In this document: positions 44,636 to 53,441 of the stretch, in pieces
Position numbering within the stretch: the stretch's first letter is position 1
Layout: the number at the start of each line of letters is the position of its first letter
Assembly (NCBI RefSeq): GCF_003986935.1
Contig: NZ_RJZE01000010.1
Span: forward strand, 186,001 to 250,000
Direction: 5' to 3'
Length of the DNA: 64,000 bases
Source of the DNA: Paraburkholderia kururiensis JCM 10599 = LMG 19447
GTDB lineage: Bacteria; Pseudomonadota; Gammaproteobacteria; Burkholderiales; Burkholderiaceae
Position numbers and translations under genes: made by a program
Notes under the pieces: generated by a model
Database searches by the model: none
The model's input: only the letters and a program-made list of their open reading frames with translations
Told to the model about the DNA's origin: nothing

Positions 44636-45286
44636 ATGACCAAACTCACCGCACGACAGCAGCAGGTTTTCGATCTGATTCGCCGGGCCATCGAGCGCAC
44701 GGGGTTCCCGCCCACGCGCGCTGAAATCGCCGCAGAACTCGGGTTCAGCTCGGCCAACTCGGCGGAGGAGCATCTGCGGGCACTGGCGCGCAAAGGGGTG
44801 ATCGAACTGGCGGCGGGTGCGTCGCGCGGCATTCGCCTGCTGCCGGGCGTCGACGACATGCCGCATCAGTTCACGTTGCCGCACTCCAGCCTCATGCAGC
44901 TTTCGCTACCGCTCATCGGGCGTGTGGCGGCGGGCAGCCCGATCCTCGCGCAGGAACATATTTCGCAGCACTACGCCTGCGATCCCGCACTCTTTTCGAG
45001 CAAGCCGGACTACCTGTTGAAAGTGCGCGGGCTTTCCATGCGCGACGCGGGCATCTTCGACGGCGATCTGCTCGCTGTGCAAAAACGCACCGAGGCAAAA
45101 GACGGCCAGATCATCGTGGCGCGGCTGGGCGACGACGTTACGGTGAAGCGCCTGAAGCGCCGGCCGAACGGCATCGAGCTGATCGCCGAGAACCCGGACT
45201 ACGAAAACATCTTTGTGGAAGCCGGCAGTGCAGATTTCGCACTGGAAGGCATTGCGGTCGGCCTGATCCGCCCGACCGAATTCTGA
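44636..45286 (+). CDS. lexA: LexA repressor
   Basis: A 216-aa SOS repressor and self-cleaving protease. The winged helix (aa 1-70) includes [32 protein letters not shown]. The Ala-Gly scissile bond is in [12 protein letters not shown], the nucleophilic Ser in [17 protein letters not shown] and the general-base Lys in [10 protein letters not shown]. The start ATG follows the second SOS box by seven bases. Two uncharacterised genes follow at 27 bases and overlapping, so they likely share the SOS-inducible transcript. Confidence 0.97.
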   Translation: MTKLTARQQQVFDLIRRAIERTGFPPTRAEIAAELGFSSANSAEEHLRALARKGVIELAAGASRGIRLLPGVDDMPHQFTLPHSSLMQLSLPLIGRVAAGSPILAQEHISQHYACDPALFSSKPDYLLKVRGLSMRDAGIFDGDLLAVQKRTEAKDGQIIVARLGDDVTVKRLKRRPNGIELIAENPDYENIFVEAGSADFALEGIAVGLIRPTEF

Positions 45287-45313
45287 ACATCTGAACGCCG
45301 CCTGGAGAGATTC

Positions 45314-45664
45314 ATGGAACGTCTTGCCCGCCTGCTGCCCTTCCGCCAGTTCGGCCGCCTTCGTCACCTGCGCACGTTGGTGCCGTGCATTCCGGCCGCG
45401 TCCGCTGCTTCCGCTATCGAAGCGGCAGCGGCACCGCGTACCGCGCCGCTCTTCGGCAACGAAGCGGAGTCGCTGCCGGCCTTGCCATCGGCACAACCGG
45501 CGTTCGCCCGTGTCTCGCTCAACGCCGGTGTACACAGTGAGCCCGCGCGCCGTGCCCCTGTGCGCGTCTATCACGGACCTTCGCGGCTCATCATGGTGGG
45601 AACGTTCGAGGCCGTGTGCCGCATGATCGACCATTGCATCGCCGAACAGGGCGCGGGCGCGTGA
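45314..45664 (+). CDS. Uncharacterised 116-aa protein downstream of lexA
   Basis: I do not recognise a family. The N-terminus is basic (MERLARLLPFRQFGRLRHLRTL), the middle is Ala/Pro-rich, and the C-terminus has a conserved-looking run VRVYHGPSRLIMVGTFEAVCRMIDHCIAEQ with two cysteines. No signal peptide or membrane helix. It starts 27 bases after lexA and its stop overlaps the next gene, so it is probably made during the SOS response. A SulA-like cell-division role would fit the position but no sequence motif supports it. Codon use resembles its neighbours. Confidence 0.7.
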   Translation: MERLARLLPFRQFGRLRHLRTLVPCIPAASAASAIEAAAAPRTAPLFGNEAESLPALPSAQPAFARVSLNAGVHSEPARRAPVRVYHGPSRLIMVGTFEAVCRMIDHCIAEQGAGA

Positions 45665-46362
45665 ACGAGCCGGCAAAGCACGCTACGCGGCGACTCGTCG
45701 TCGCGGCCGTCGTGTTGCTCATGGTGGCAGTGCTGGGCTATGCCTATGCGTCGCCCTACATCGTGCTCGATCGGCTCAAGCGTGCCGCGGACGCGCGCGA
45801 CGCCGAGACGGTGAATGCCTATGTCGACTATCCGGCGCTGCGCGTGAGTCTCAAACAGCAGGTCACCGAACTGCTGATGCGGCGCATCGACGCGCAAAAG
45901 CACGGCAACCCGTTCGCCGTGATCGGCGCGCTGATCGGTGCTTCGCTGATCGGTCCGCTGGTGGATGCGTACGCCACACCCGATGGCGTCGCGGCCATTC
46001 TCAATGGCATGCCGCCGCGCGGGCAGCCTGGCGAGCGGCCACCGCCGGCGGGTACATCGGGCGGCACGCCGAACCCTGAGGCCGGCAGCACCGCATCAAC
46101 CGCGCCCTCTACTGGCCAGACGCCCGCTGCGCCTGCCACTCCGCAAGCGCCTAACCAGGCACCCGCCCAGGCACCTGCCCAAGCACCTACCCAGGCGCAA
46201 ACGCCCCCTCCTCAGCCACCGCAGACCACCGCGGGATACCGCAGCCTCAACGAGTTCGTTGTGACCTACCAGCACGGCGTCGGCGACACCCGGTATGCCG
46301 CCATCCTGCGTCGCGATGGCCTTTTCTCGTGGAAGCTGTCCGCCGTGGATCTGAATGGGTAA
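45661..46362 (+). CDS. DUF2939 domain-containing membrane-anchored protein
   Basis: A 233-aa protein. One N-terminal transmembrane helix or signal anchor (LVVAAVVLLMVAVLGYAYAS) is followed by the DUF2939 core with SPYIVLDRLKRAADARDAETVNAYVDYPALRVSLKQQVTELLM. A Pro/Ala/Gln-rich linker (four variants of QAP[A/T]QAPAQ) separates it from a C-terminal domain ending FSWKLSAVDLNG. The start is GTG at 45661, which overlaps the preceding stop by four bases. The function of the family is unknown; the protein is likely periplasmic. Confidence 0.8.
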   Translation: MNEPAKHATRRLVVAAVVLLMVAVLGYAYASPYIVLDRLKRAADARDAETVNAYVDYPALRVSLKQQVTELLMRRIDAQKHGNPFAVIGALIGASLIGPLVDAYATPDGVAAILNGMPPRGQPGERPPPAGTSGGTPNPEAGSTASTAPSTGQTPAAPATPQAPNQAPAQAPAQAPTQAQTPPPQPPQTTAGYRSLNEFVVTYQHGVGDTRYAAILRRDGLFSWKLSAVDLNG

Positions 46363-46407
46363 ACCGTCTGGCTCCGCGCGGTCAACGGCTCCTGCCCTGC
46401 GCCCCGG

Positions 46408-46878
46408 CTAGGCGGCCGCAGCCTCCTGCTTCTCCTCGGCAGAAGACGAACAGGCAACGAGAATGCTGCACGACACACGATCCAGCAGCTGAGTGTTGCC
46501 CGCTCCCATCCACCAACGCGACAGGCCCGTGCGGCACCGGTGCCCCACTACGACCAGGTCGGCCTGCAATTCATTGGCCAGATTCGCGATCTCGTCGATA
46601 GGGTGCCCAAAAGCGAAATGGCCCTGTGCCTTCACGCCGTGCTCGGTCAGCCAGTCCACGCCCTCCTGGAGTATTTGCCGCGCGGTCTCTTCGAAGCGGC
46701 CGCAGGCCACGTCGGTCAAGAGTCCCGCACTCTGGGCAATGCTGGAACGCATGTCGACCACTGAAAGCAGATGGGTCTCCGCTTTCAGGTCCAGTGCCAG
46801 TTCGGCGCCGCATCGCAGCGCCTTGCGGCCTTCGCGCGAGCCGTCGTAGCACAGCAGGATTTTCTTGTAGCTCGCCAT
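46408..46878 (-). CDS. Universal stress protein (UspA family)
   Basis: A 156-aa USP-fold protein. The first strand MASYKKILLCYDGSREGRKALRCGAELA and the phosphate-binding region VVVGHRCRTGLSRWWMGAGNTQLLDRVSCSILV match the nucleotide-binding class, and the loop differs from the canonical GxxGxxxxxxGS spacing. It is probably involved in stress survival. It ends in an Ala/Glu-rich tail. It converges on the DUF2939 gene. The 297 bases upstream to nodI hold no gene I can support. Confidence 0.9.
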   Translation of the reverse strand: MASYKKILLCYDGSREGRKALRCGAELALDLKAETHLLSVVDMRSSIAQSAGLLTDVACGRFEETARQILQEGVDWLTEHGVKAQGHFAFGHPIDEIANLANELQADLVVVGHRCRTGLSRWWMGAGNTQLLDRVSCSILVACSSSAEEKQEAAAA

Positions 46879-47175
46879 GATGTTTCTCCGATCCGCCTTC
46901 CCTGCGGTTTGAACGTACTTTCATCATGGTGCGCCGCAATTCCGGTTGCAAGGGCTGGAAAACGCCAGGTGTGCGCAACCCTCCCCAGCCTGCCCGTGGC
47001 CATTTTCAGCGCCATGCCGCAGCGCGGAAATGCTTGCCGCGACAGGCGTTGCGGGTCAAACACAAATGCAGCGATGCACTAGAATAGGCCGCCTTGCCTC
47101 CCTCCTGCCCGCATCCGGACCGCGCCGTGCATTGCGTGACCGGTGCGGTTTCCTGGTACACGAACACGAATCGCC

Positions 47176-48087
47176 ATGTCCGCCGCCATCGAATTCGAAC
47201 AGGTAGAAAAACGCTACGGCGAGAAGAAGGTAGTCGACGGTCTGTCGTTCCATGTCCGTCCCGGTGAGTGCTTCGGGCTGCTCGGCCCCAACGGCGCGGG
47301 CAAGACCACTACGTTGAAGATGCTGCTCGGCATCTCGTCGCCCAACGCCGGCGCGATTCGCCTGTGCGGAGAGCCGGTACCCTCGCGCGCACGCTTTGCC
47401 CGCGCGCGGGTCGGCGTGGTGCCGCAGTTCGACAATCTCGATCCCGACTTCACCGTGCGCGAGAATCTGCTCGTGTTTGGCCGCTATTTCGGTTTATCCG
47501 CCGCGCACACGCGTGCGCTCGTGCCCACGCTGCTCGAATTCGCGCGGCTCGAAAGCAAGGCCGACGCCCGCGTGAACGAACTCTCGGGCGGCATGCGCCG
47601 GCGGCTTACCCTCGCGCGGGCGCTCGTCAACGATCCCGACGTGCTCATCATGGACGAGCCCACCACCGGCCTTGATCCTCAGGCGCGTCATCTGATCTGG
47701 GAGCGGCTACGCTCGTTGCTCGCACGCGGCAAGACGATTCTGCTCACCACGCACTTCATGGAAGAAGCCGAGCGACTCTGCGACCGTCTGTGCGTGATCG
47801 AGGAAGGCCGCAAGATTGCCGAGGGCGCGCCCAACGATCTGATCCAGTCGGAGATCGGCTGCGACGTGATCGAGATTTATGGTCCCGACCCGGCGGCTCT
47901 GCGCGACGAACTCGCGCCGCTCGCCACGCGCACGGAGATCAGCGGCGAAACGCTCTTCTGCTATGTGACCGACCCGCAAGCCGCGCTCGAGCGGATCAAG
48001 AACCGGCCGCAGTTGCGTTATCTGCACCGGCCGGCCAATCTCGAAGACGTGTTCCTGCGCCTCACGGGGCGCGAGATGCAGGACTGA
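47176..48087 (+). CDS. ABC-2 transporter ATPase, NodI-like
   Basis: A 303-aa ABC ATPase. Walker [19 protein letters not shown] (about aa 40), signature [16 protein letters not shown], Walker [15 protein letters not shown] and the switch His in [15 protein letters not shown] are all intact. It is closely similar in arrangement to NodI of rhizobia ([26 protein letters not shown] block) and is the partner of the following permease. In rhizobia the pair exports Nod factor; most Burkholderia carry it without nodulation genes, so another exported substrate is likely. The start at [15 protein letters not shown] is chosen over an upstream start. Confidence 0.9.
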   Translation: MSAAIEFEQVEKRYGEKKVVDGLSFHVRPGECFGLLGPNGAGKTTTLKMLLGISSPNAGAIRLCGEPVPSRARFARARVGVVPQFDNLDPDFTVRENLLVFGRYFGLSAAHTRALVPTLLEFARLESKADARVNELSGGMRRRLTLARALVNDPDVLIMDEPTTGLDPQARHLIWERLRSLLARGKTILLTTHFMEEAERLCDRLCVIEEGRKIAEGAPNDLIQSEIGCDVIEIYGPDPAALRDELAPLATRTEISGETLFCYVTDPQAALERIKNRPQLRYLHRPANLEDVFLRLTGREMQD

Positions 48088-48114
48088 ACGAACGCGACCA
48101 ACCAACGGCACGAC

Positions 48115-48942
48115 ATGGACGCACGCACCTACGACACACCCGGCCAGCCCGCCCCCATGCGAGAACGCATTGCGGCGCTGCCCTCCAACGCCACGAACTG
48201 GATCGCCGTGTGGCGGCGCAATTACCTCGTCTGGCAGAAGCTCGCGCTGGCCTCGATGTTCGGCAACCTGGCCGATCCGATGATCTATCTGTTCGGGCTG
48301 GGCTTCGGGCTCGGCCTGATGGTGGGGCACGTGGACGGCGTCTCGTACATCGCGTTCCTCGCAGCCGGCACGGTGGGATCGAGCGTGATGATGTCGGCGA
48401 GCTTCGAGTCGATGTACTCGAGCTTCTCGCGCATGCACGTGCAGCGCACGTGGGAAGCGATCATGCACACGCCGCTCACGCTCGGCGACGTCGTACTCGG
48501 CGAGATTGTGTGGGCCGCGAGCAAGGCGCTGCTCTCCGGCACGGCCATCATGATCGTGGCCGCGGCGCTCGGCTACGCGAGCTTTCCGTCGATGCTGCTC
48601 GCGCTGCCCGTCATTGCCCTCGCCGGCCTTGCGTTTGCAAGCCTCGCGATGATCGTGACGGCCCTCGCGCCTTCGTACGACTTCTTCATGTTCTATCAGA
48701 CGCTGGTGCTCACGCCGATGCTGCTGCTTTCCGGCGTGTTCTTCCCCATCACGCAGTTGCCCGCAGCGGCGCAGCAGGTGACGCTGCTGCTGCCGCTCGC
48801 GCACGCAGTCGCGCTGGTGCGGCCTGCCATGCTCGGCCGGCCGGTGGAAAACGCGGCGTTGCACGTGGGTGTGCTGGCCGCTTACGTGGTGGTGACGTTT
48901 GCGATATCGGCGGTGTTGTTCCGCCGGCGCATGATGCGCTAG
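48115..48942 (+). CDS. ABC-2 transporter permease, NodJ-like
   Basis: A 275-aa permease with about six transmembrane helices, the ABC-2 motif [18 protein letters not shown] and the helix [21 protein letters not shown]. Its N-terminal cytoplasmic segment has the NodJ-like [40 protein letters not shown]. It follows the ATPase gene by 27 bases and the two should form an exporter. Confidence 0.9.
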   Translation: MDARTYDTPGQPAPMRERIAALPSNATNWIAVWRRNYLVWQKLALASMFGNLADPMIYLFGLGFGLGLMVGHVDGVSYIAFLAAGTVGSSVMMSASFESMYSSFSRMHVQRTWEAIMHTPLTLGDVVLGEIVWAASKALLSGTAIMIVAAALGYASFPSMLLALPVIALAGLAFASLAMIVTALAPSYDFFMFYQTLVLTPMLLLSGVFFPITQLPAAAQQVTLLLPLAHAVALVRPAMLGRPVENAALHVGVLAAYVVVTFAISAVLFRRRMMR

Positions 48943-49002
48943 ACGATGCGATGGGCGTTACCGCGTGCGCAATGCCATCGGTCAAGAGCCATCGATCGAA
49001 GC

Positions 49003-49037
49003 AGAGACGCCACTACCGTAACGGCGTCTCTCTTTTC
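49003..49037 (+). terminator. Intrinsic terminator after the nodJ-like gene
   Basis: Arms AGAGACGCC and GGCGTCTCT form a 9-bp stem with an eleven-base loop, followed by a T-rich tail. It lies 61 bases after the permease stop and just before the converging hypothetical gene. Confidence 0.85.
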
Positions 49038-49047
49038 AGCAAGACAT

Positions 49048-49470
49048 TCAGTCCTCGTCGTCGCTCCAGGGAATCTCGACGTCGGTAATGAAGGCGACCG
49101 TCGCGAACGGTCCGCCGTCCTGACGGCCCATCTTGCCATCCGCGCGATGCCATTCCACGCGAAACACGGTGGCCGCCGTATCGGCGAGCAGACGCACCGC
49201 GCGCAGTTCCTCAGGATCCGTTTCCTCGACCGGACCGTCGAGCGATACCAACAGTTGTTGCGGCCACAAGCCGTTCGCGGGATCGTAAATGCGATCGCCG
49301 TCCGGCACCGACGTGTGCGCTTCCACGCCGATCGTCGCCGATGCCTCCACGATCATCTTGCCGAGCGCGCGCAGCACCGCTGTCGCGCGTGCCGAATTGG
49401 CCTGGCGGATCGCCAGATCGCCGCGCGTGAGCGCCTGTTCGAGTTTCGGATTCGTTTTCTGTTGCGCCAT
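49048..49470 (-). CDS. Uncharacterised conserved 140-aa protein
   Basis: I recognise no family. The chain is highly polar, with an acidic C-terminus (PWSDDED) and a helical first half (LEQALTRGDLAIRQANSARATAVLRALGKMIVEAS) followed by a beta-rich half (LWPQQLLVSLDGPVEETDP, VEWHRADGKMGRQDGGPFATVAF). No signal peptide or helix long enough to span a membrane. It converges on the nodJ-like gene and lies 149 bases downstream of the permease gene. Codon use is normal for the window, which supports a real gene. Confidence 0.75.
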   Translation of the reverse strand: MAQQKTNPKLEQALTRGDLAIRQANSARATAVLRALGKMIVEASATIGVEAHTSVPDGDRIYDPANGLWPQQLLVSLDGPVEETDPEELRAVRLLADTAATVFRVEWHRADGKMGRQDGGPFATVAFITDVEIPWSDDED

Positions 49471-49619
49471 TCTGAGCCCCCGGTTCCTTTGCTTCTGCCA
49501 CGCGCCCTCGCGGCGCGCGGCGGGTGGCGCGCATGCAGCCAGTCATGTACGCCGCATATCCCACCGTTGTTGCATGCTACACCGCTTCACCGGCCCGGTG
49601 GCCGGCACGTCGGCCGCGG

Positions 49620-50678
49620 TTAGAAGCCGAGCCCTGTCGCGATGAGGCCAGCCGCGATGCCGAACAGCACCACGGTCAGCGCGACGATTGCGAGCACTCG
49701 GGGGCGGAACGAACGCGCCAGCATCGCAAGCGACGGCACGCTCACGGGCGGCAGCGTCATCAGCAGCGCGCCGGCCGGCCCCACACCCATGCCGAGCGAC
49801 AGCATGGCCTGAATGATCGGTACCTCACCCGCCGTCGGAATCACGAACAGCATGCCGGCCACTGCGAAAGCAACGATCCAGCCGAGGCCGTTGCCGATCT
49901 CCGGACCGATGTGCGGAAAGAGCCATGCACGCACGGCGCCCAGCACCAGCACCAGCACGATGTATTCGGGCACGAGGCGCACGGCCATGCGGCCGAGCAC
50001 GCGCAGCCATCGCGCAAACATATTGCCTTCGGCCTGCTGCATCACGAGCCGGGCCAGTTGTTCGTCGGCTGAGCGCGATTCCTGCGGCGTCACGAGCCGG
50101 TTCAGGAACCAGCCGAGTCCGAATACGAGCGCCACGCCGAGCACGAGGCGCAGTGCCGTCCAGTGCCAGCCCAGCACGAAGCCCATGAAAACCAGCGTCG
50201 CCGGATTGAGCACCGAATTGCCGAGCCAGAACGCGATAGCGCCGCCCGGCGACGCCTGACGCGCGCGCAGACCGGCCACCACGGGCGCGGCACAGCAGGT
50301 GCACATCATGCCGGGGATAGCGAGCAAGCCGCCCGCCGCCACGCTGCCGAAGCCGTTGCGGCCCAGCATGCGCGCCACCCACTGCGCCGGCACGAGTGCC
50401 TGCACGGCGGAGCCAAGCAGCAGACCGAGCACCATGGCTTGCCAGATGGCCTTGCCGTAGGCCCAGGCGTAGTCGAGCGCAGCCTGCAGCGTCGGCGCGG
50501 GCGGGCTCGCAGCCGTGCCCATCAGGATCGACTTGCCGATGGAATGCGTCTCCGCCGCTGTGAACGCGCGGTGGTAGTACGGGAACCACTTCACGTAGAA
50601 AAGGCCCGCGACGGCAATCAGCAAAAAGAGCATCCATCCCATTGCGGGTGGCGCTGGCGTGTGGCGTGTGGTGTTCAT
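49620..50678 (-). CDS. Permease of the YraQ/ArsP family (pfam03773, DUF318)
   Basis: A 352-aa membrane protein with about eight hydrophobic helices. The family repeats are seen: GLLAIPGMMCTCCAAPVVAGLRARQA around aa 125-150, with a Cys-rich turn, and VIPTAGEVPIIQAMLSLGMGVGPAGALLMTLPPVSVPSLAMLAR near the C-terminus. ArsP members export organoarsenicals, but most YraQ-like permeases have no known substrate. The MCTCC motif could bind metals or thiophilic compounds. No regulator gene is adjacent. Confidence 0.85.
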   Translation of the reverse strand: MNTTRHTPAPPAMGWMLFLLIAVAGLFYVKWFPYYHRAFTAAETHSIGKSILMGTAASPPAPTLQAALDYAWAYGKAIWQAMVLGLLLGSAVQALVPAQWVARMLGRNGFGSVAAGGLLAIPGMMCTCCAAPVVAGLRARQASPGGAIAFWLGNSVLNPATLVFMGFVLGWHWTALRLVLGVALVFGLGWFLNRLVTPQESRSADEQLARLVMQQAEGNMFARWLRVLGRMAVRLVPEYIVLVLVLGAVRAWLFPHIGPEIGNGLGWIVAFAVAGMLFVIPTAGEVPIIQAMLSLGMGVGPAGALLMTLPPVSVPSLAMLARSFRPRVLAIVALTVVLFGIAAGLIATGLGF

Positions 50679-50812
50679 CGGTATCGTCGTTGGGTGATTC
50701 GGATTGAAAACTCGGGGCGCTTCAATTGCCTGTACTACTTGCGCTGCTTGTGTTGCCTTGTACCGCGCGCGCCTCGCAATTCTATGGACAAGCTACGCGG
50801 CCTGCCCGTACT

Positions 50813-51925
50813 TCAGGGCTGCGCAGCCGGATGATGCGCACGCTCCTGCGAGGCATCATCGGACGCAGCACCTTCGTGGCCGCCCAGCCGGTCGAGCAGC
50901 GCTCTCGCCTGCGCGACGCTGTCGGCGGCATTGGGCCGGAACTCGAAACAGAGCGCGTGCGCGAGGTTGCCGAAATGCTGCAGGCTGCTGCGCCGGTACG
51001 CCGGATCGTAGTGCCGTTCGATCAGCTCGCCGAATAGCTCGGCGCGCGCGCCGCTGTCGATCAGTTCGTGCCAGTGCCGCACCTGCTCGTGGCTATGCAG
51101 CCCCACGAGCTTGCCGAGCTGCGTCTTGAACTGCTCCGGCGCGTCGAACAGGTGCGCGTAGTCCTGCAGCAGGAACGCGACGCGGTCCTCGCGTGTTGCC
51201 TGCACTTCGATGCAGGTGCCGCCGTGGATGCCGCGCAGCAGGTTCTCGGGCAGCGAGACGGTGCCGATGCGCCGGCTCTCGGCTTCGACGAACACGGGCT
51301 GGCTCGCATCGAAGCGCTCGAGCGTACCGGCAAGCGAGGTCTCGAAGGCCTTCTGCGACGGCTGCGGCTGGCCCGGCAGCGCGCCGAGCAACGAGCCGCG
51401 GTGACACGCGAGCTGCTCGAGATCCAGCACCTGCGCGCCCGCGAGCCGCAACGCCTGCAGCAGGCGCGTCTTGCCGCTGCCCGTGTGGCCCGTGAGCGCC
51501 ACGTACCGGTAGCGGCCCGGCAGCACTTCGAGCTGGTCCAGCACGTGGCGTCGCCACGTTTTATAACCGCCTTCGAGCTGACGCGCCTTCCAGCCGATCA
51601 TGTTGAACCACGTCGTCATGGAGCCCGAACGCTTGCCGCCGCGCCAGCAGTAGATGAGCGGGCGCCAGTTGCGCGGCCGGTCCGCGAAGATCGTGTCCAG
51701 ATGCATGGCAATGTTGCGCGCGACCATCGCGGCGCCGACGCGCGTGGCGTCGAACGGCGAGACCTGCTTGTACATCGTGCCGACGATCACCCGCTCCTCG
51801 TTGCTGAGCACGGGCGCGTTCGTGGCACCGGGAATGTGGTCCTCGGCGAATTCGAGCGGCGTGCGTACGTCGACGATCTCGTCGAAGTCACCGAGCTGGT
51901 CCAGGGTCGCAAGCAGGTTCTTCAA
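50813..51925 (-). CDS. mnmH: tRNA 2-selenouridine synthase (MnmH/SelU)
   Basis: A 370-aa enzyme that exchanges sulfur for selenium at U34 of certain tRNAs via a geranylated intermediate. The N-terminal rhodanese domain has the catalytic Cys in YCWRGGKRSGS (about aa 97), and a C-terminal P-loop domain follows with TGHTGSGKTRLL. The chosen start is a TTG at 51925, giving MKNLLATLDQLGDFDE as in homologues; no ATG is available near it in frame. Selenium use by the organism is implied, although selD is not in the window. Confidence 0.9.
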   Translation of the reverse strand: MKNLLATLDQLGDFDEIVDVRTPLEFAEDHIPGATNAPVLSNEERVIVGTMYKQVSPFDATRVGAAMVARNIAMHLDTIFADRPRNWRPLIYCWRGGKRSGSMTTWFNMIGWKARQLEGGYKTWRRHVLDQLEVLPGRYRYVALTGHTGSGKTRLLQALRLAGAQVLDLEQLACHRGSLLGALPGQPQPSQKAFETSLAGTLERFDASQPVFVEAESRRIGTVSLPENLLRGIHGGTCIEVQATREDRVAFLLQDYAHLFDAPEQFKTQLGKLVGLHSHEQVRHWHELIDSGARAELFGELIERHYDPAYRRSSLQHFGNLAHALCFEFRPNAADSVAQARALLDRLGGHEGAASDDASQERAHHPAAQP

Positions 51926-52067
51926 TTTGGCCTTACCGGAAACGGGGCGCCACCCGTGCCGGCCACCGTCGGCGTGCGACGACGCCCGGCGCCGGGAGCG
52001 CAAGCCTCGAATTATCGCACGCGACCCGGCAGCGGCCTGGCCCTCCCCGGCGGCCCTGCCCTCGGGC

Positions 52068-53120
52068 TTACGGCGCGGGATTCGGCTGCGCTTCGTGCAG
52101 CGCGTCGATTTCGGCCAGCACCTCGGGCGAGAGCCGCACGTCCGCGCTCGCAATGTTTTCCTTCAACTGATCGAGCGACGTCGCGCCGATCAGGTTGCTC
52201 GTCACGAACGGCCGGCTGTTGACGAAGGCTAGCGCCAGTTGCGCCGGCGAAAGACCGTGGCGCCTCGCGAGCGCAACGTAGCGGCTCGTCGCCTCCACGG
52301 CCTGCGGCTTGCTGTAGCGCTGAAAACGCTCGAACAGCGTGATGCGCGCGCCCGCGGGCCGCGCGCCGCCTTCGTATTTGCCCGAGAGCCAGCCGAACGC
52401 GAGCGGCGAGTATGCGAGTAGGCCCACGCCCTCGCGATGACTGAACTCCGAAAGCCCCGCTTCGAAGGTGCGGTTGAGCAGGCTGTACGGGTTCTGAATG
52501 CTCACGATGCGCGGCAGCCCCAGTTTTTCGGCCGCGCGCAGAAACTGGGCGATGCCCCACGGCGTTTCGTTCGACACGCCGATGTGGCGCACCTTGCCCG
52601 CCTTCACGAAGTCCGCGAGCACGGCGAGCGTTTCTTCGATGGGCACCGTGTAGGCGTCGTCGATCCACGGATAGGCGGCACGCCCGAAAGTCATCGTGCT
52701 GCGATCCGGCCAGTGCAGCTGGTAGAGATCGACGTAATCGGTCTTCAGGCGCGCGAGGCTGCCGTCCAGCGCCTCGGTCAGGTTCTTGCGGTCGAACTGG
52801 TTGGTTTCGCCGCGAATGTAGCGCGGGTTGTGCGGCTGGCGCGCGGGACCGGCCATCTTGGTGGCAAGCACGATGCGCTCGCGCGCGGCCGGATGTTTCT
52901 CGAGCCACGTGCCGATATAGCGCTCCGTAAGACCCTGCGTCTCGGCGCGCGGCGGCACCGGATACATTTCGGCTGTATCGATCAACGTCACGCCGTGATC
53001 AAGCGCGTAATCGATCTGGGCATGCGCCTCGCTTTCGGTATTCTGCTGGCCCCACGTCATCGTGCCGAGGCCGATCAGGCTCACCTTTACATCCGAATCG
53101 CCGAGTTTGCGGTATTCCAT
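52068..53120 (-). CDS. Aldo/keto reductase (Tas-like)
   Basis: A 350-aa NADPH-dependent aldo/keto reductase resembling E. coli Tas. The catalytic tetrad is present: Asp in LIDTAEMYP (about aa 50) with Tyr three residues on, Lys in IVLATKMAGPAR and His in YQLHWPD. NADPH contacts follow in VGLLAYSPLAFGWLSGKY and SNLIGATSLDQLKENI. The start at MEYRKLGDSDVKVS is chosen since an upstream start at 53294 adds 58 unrelated residues. The natural substrate is unknown. Confidence 0.92.
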   Translation of the reverse strand: MEYRKLGDSDVKVSLIGLGTMTWGQQNTESEAHAQIDYALDHGVTLIDTAEMYPVPPRAETQGLTERYIGTWLEKHPAARERIVLATKMAGPARQPHNPRYIRGETNQFDRKNLTEALDGSLARLKTDYVDLYQLHWPDRSTMTFGRAAYPWIDDAYTVPIEETLAVLADFVKAGKVRHIGVSNETPWGIAQFLRAAEKLGLPRIVSIQNPYSLLNRTFEAGLSEFSHREGVGLLAYSPLAFGWLSGKYEGGARPAGARITLFERFQRYSKPQAVEATSRYVALARRHGLSPAQLALAFVNSRPFVTSNLIGATSLDQLKENIASADVRLSPEVLAEIDALHEAQPNPAP

Positions 53121-53441
53121 TGCAGTGTCCTGTGGGTAGGTTGTGCGTTGATTTATGGGTGGGCCGTGTGCCGGATCCGCAGATCGACCGCGCAGCCGGT
53201 GCGGGCGGCAAAAACGCAAAACGTACCATAGCGACGCGATTTCTTCAGCGTGGCTACAATGGCGATCCGGCGCGGCATGTCGCTCGCTTAGCACTGTTTC
53301 ATTTGCGACGCGCGACGTTTTTTCAAACGGATTTCAGACGCTTTTCGATTACGTCGCAATTCAGTTTCAATCAGTCTCAAGCAGGCCGGTTTTCCACAGT
53401 CAATCCATTTAGCCTCGCGCTGCGTTCCTCGCTTGCCACCC
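53121..53441. other. Divergent intergenic region between aldo/keto reductase and MFS genes
   Basis: About 320 bases with promoters needed in both directions. The right part (about 53310-53400) is richer in A+T and repeats TTCAATCAGTCTCAAGCAG-like words, but I see no regulator site that I can name. Confidence 0.5.
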
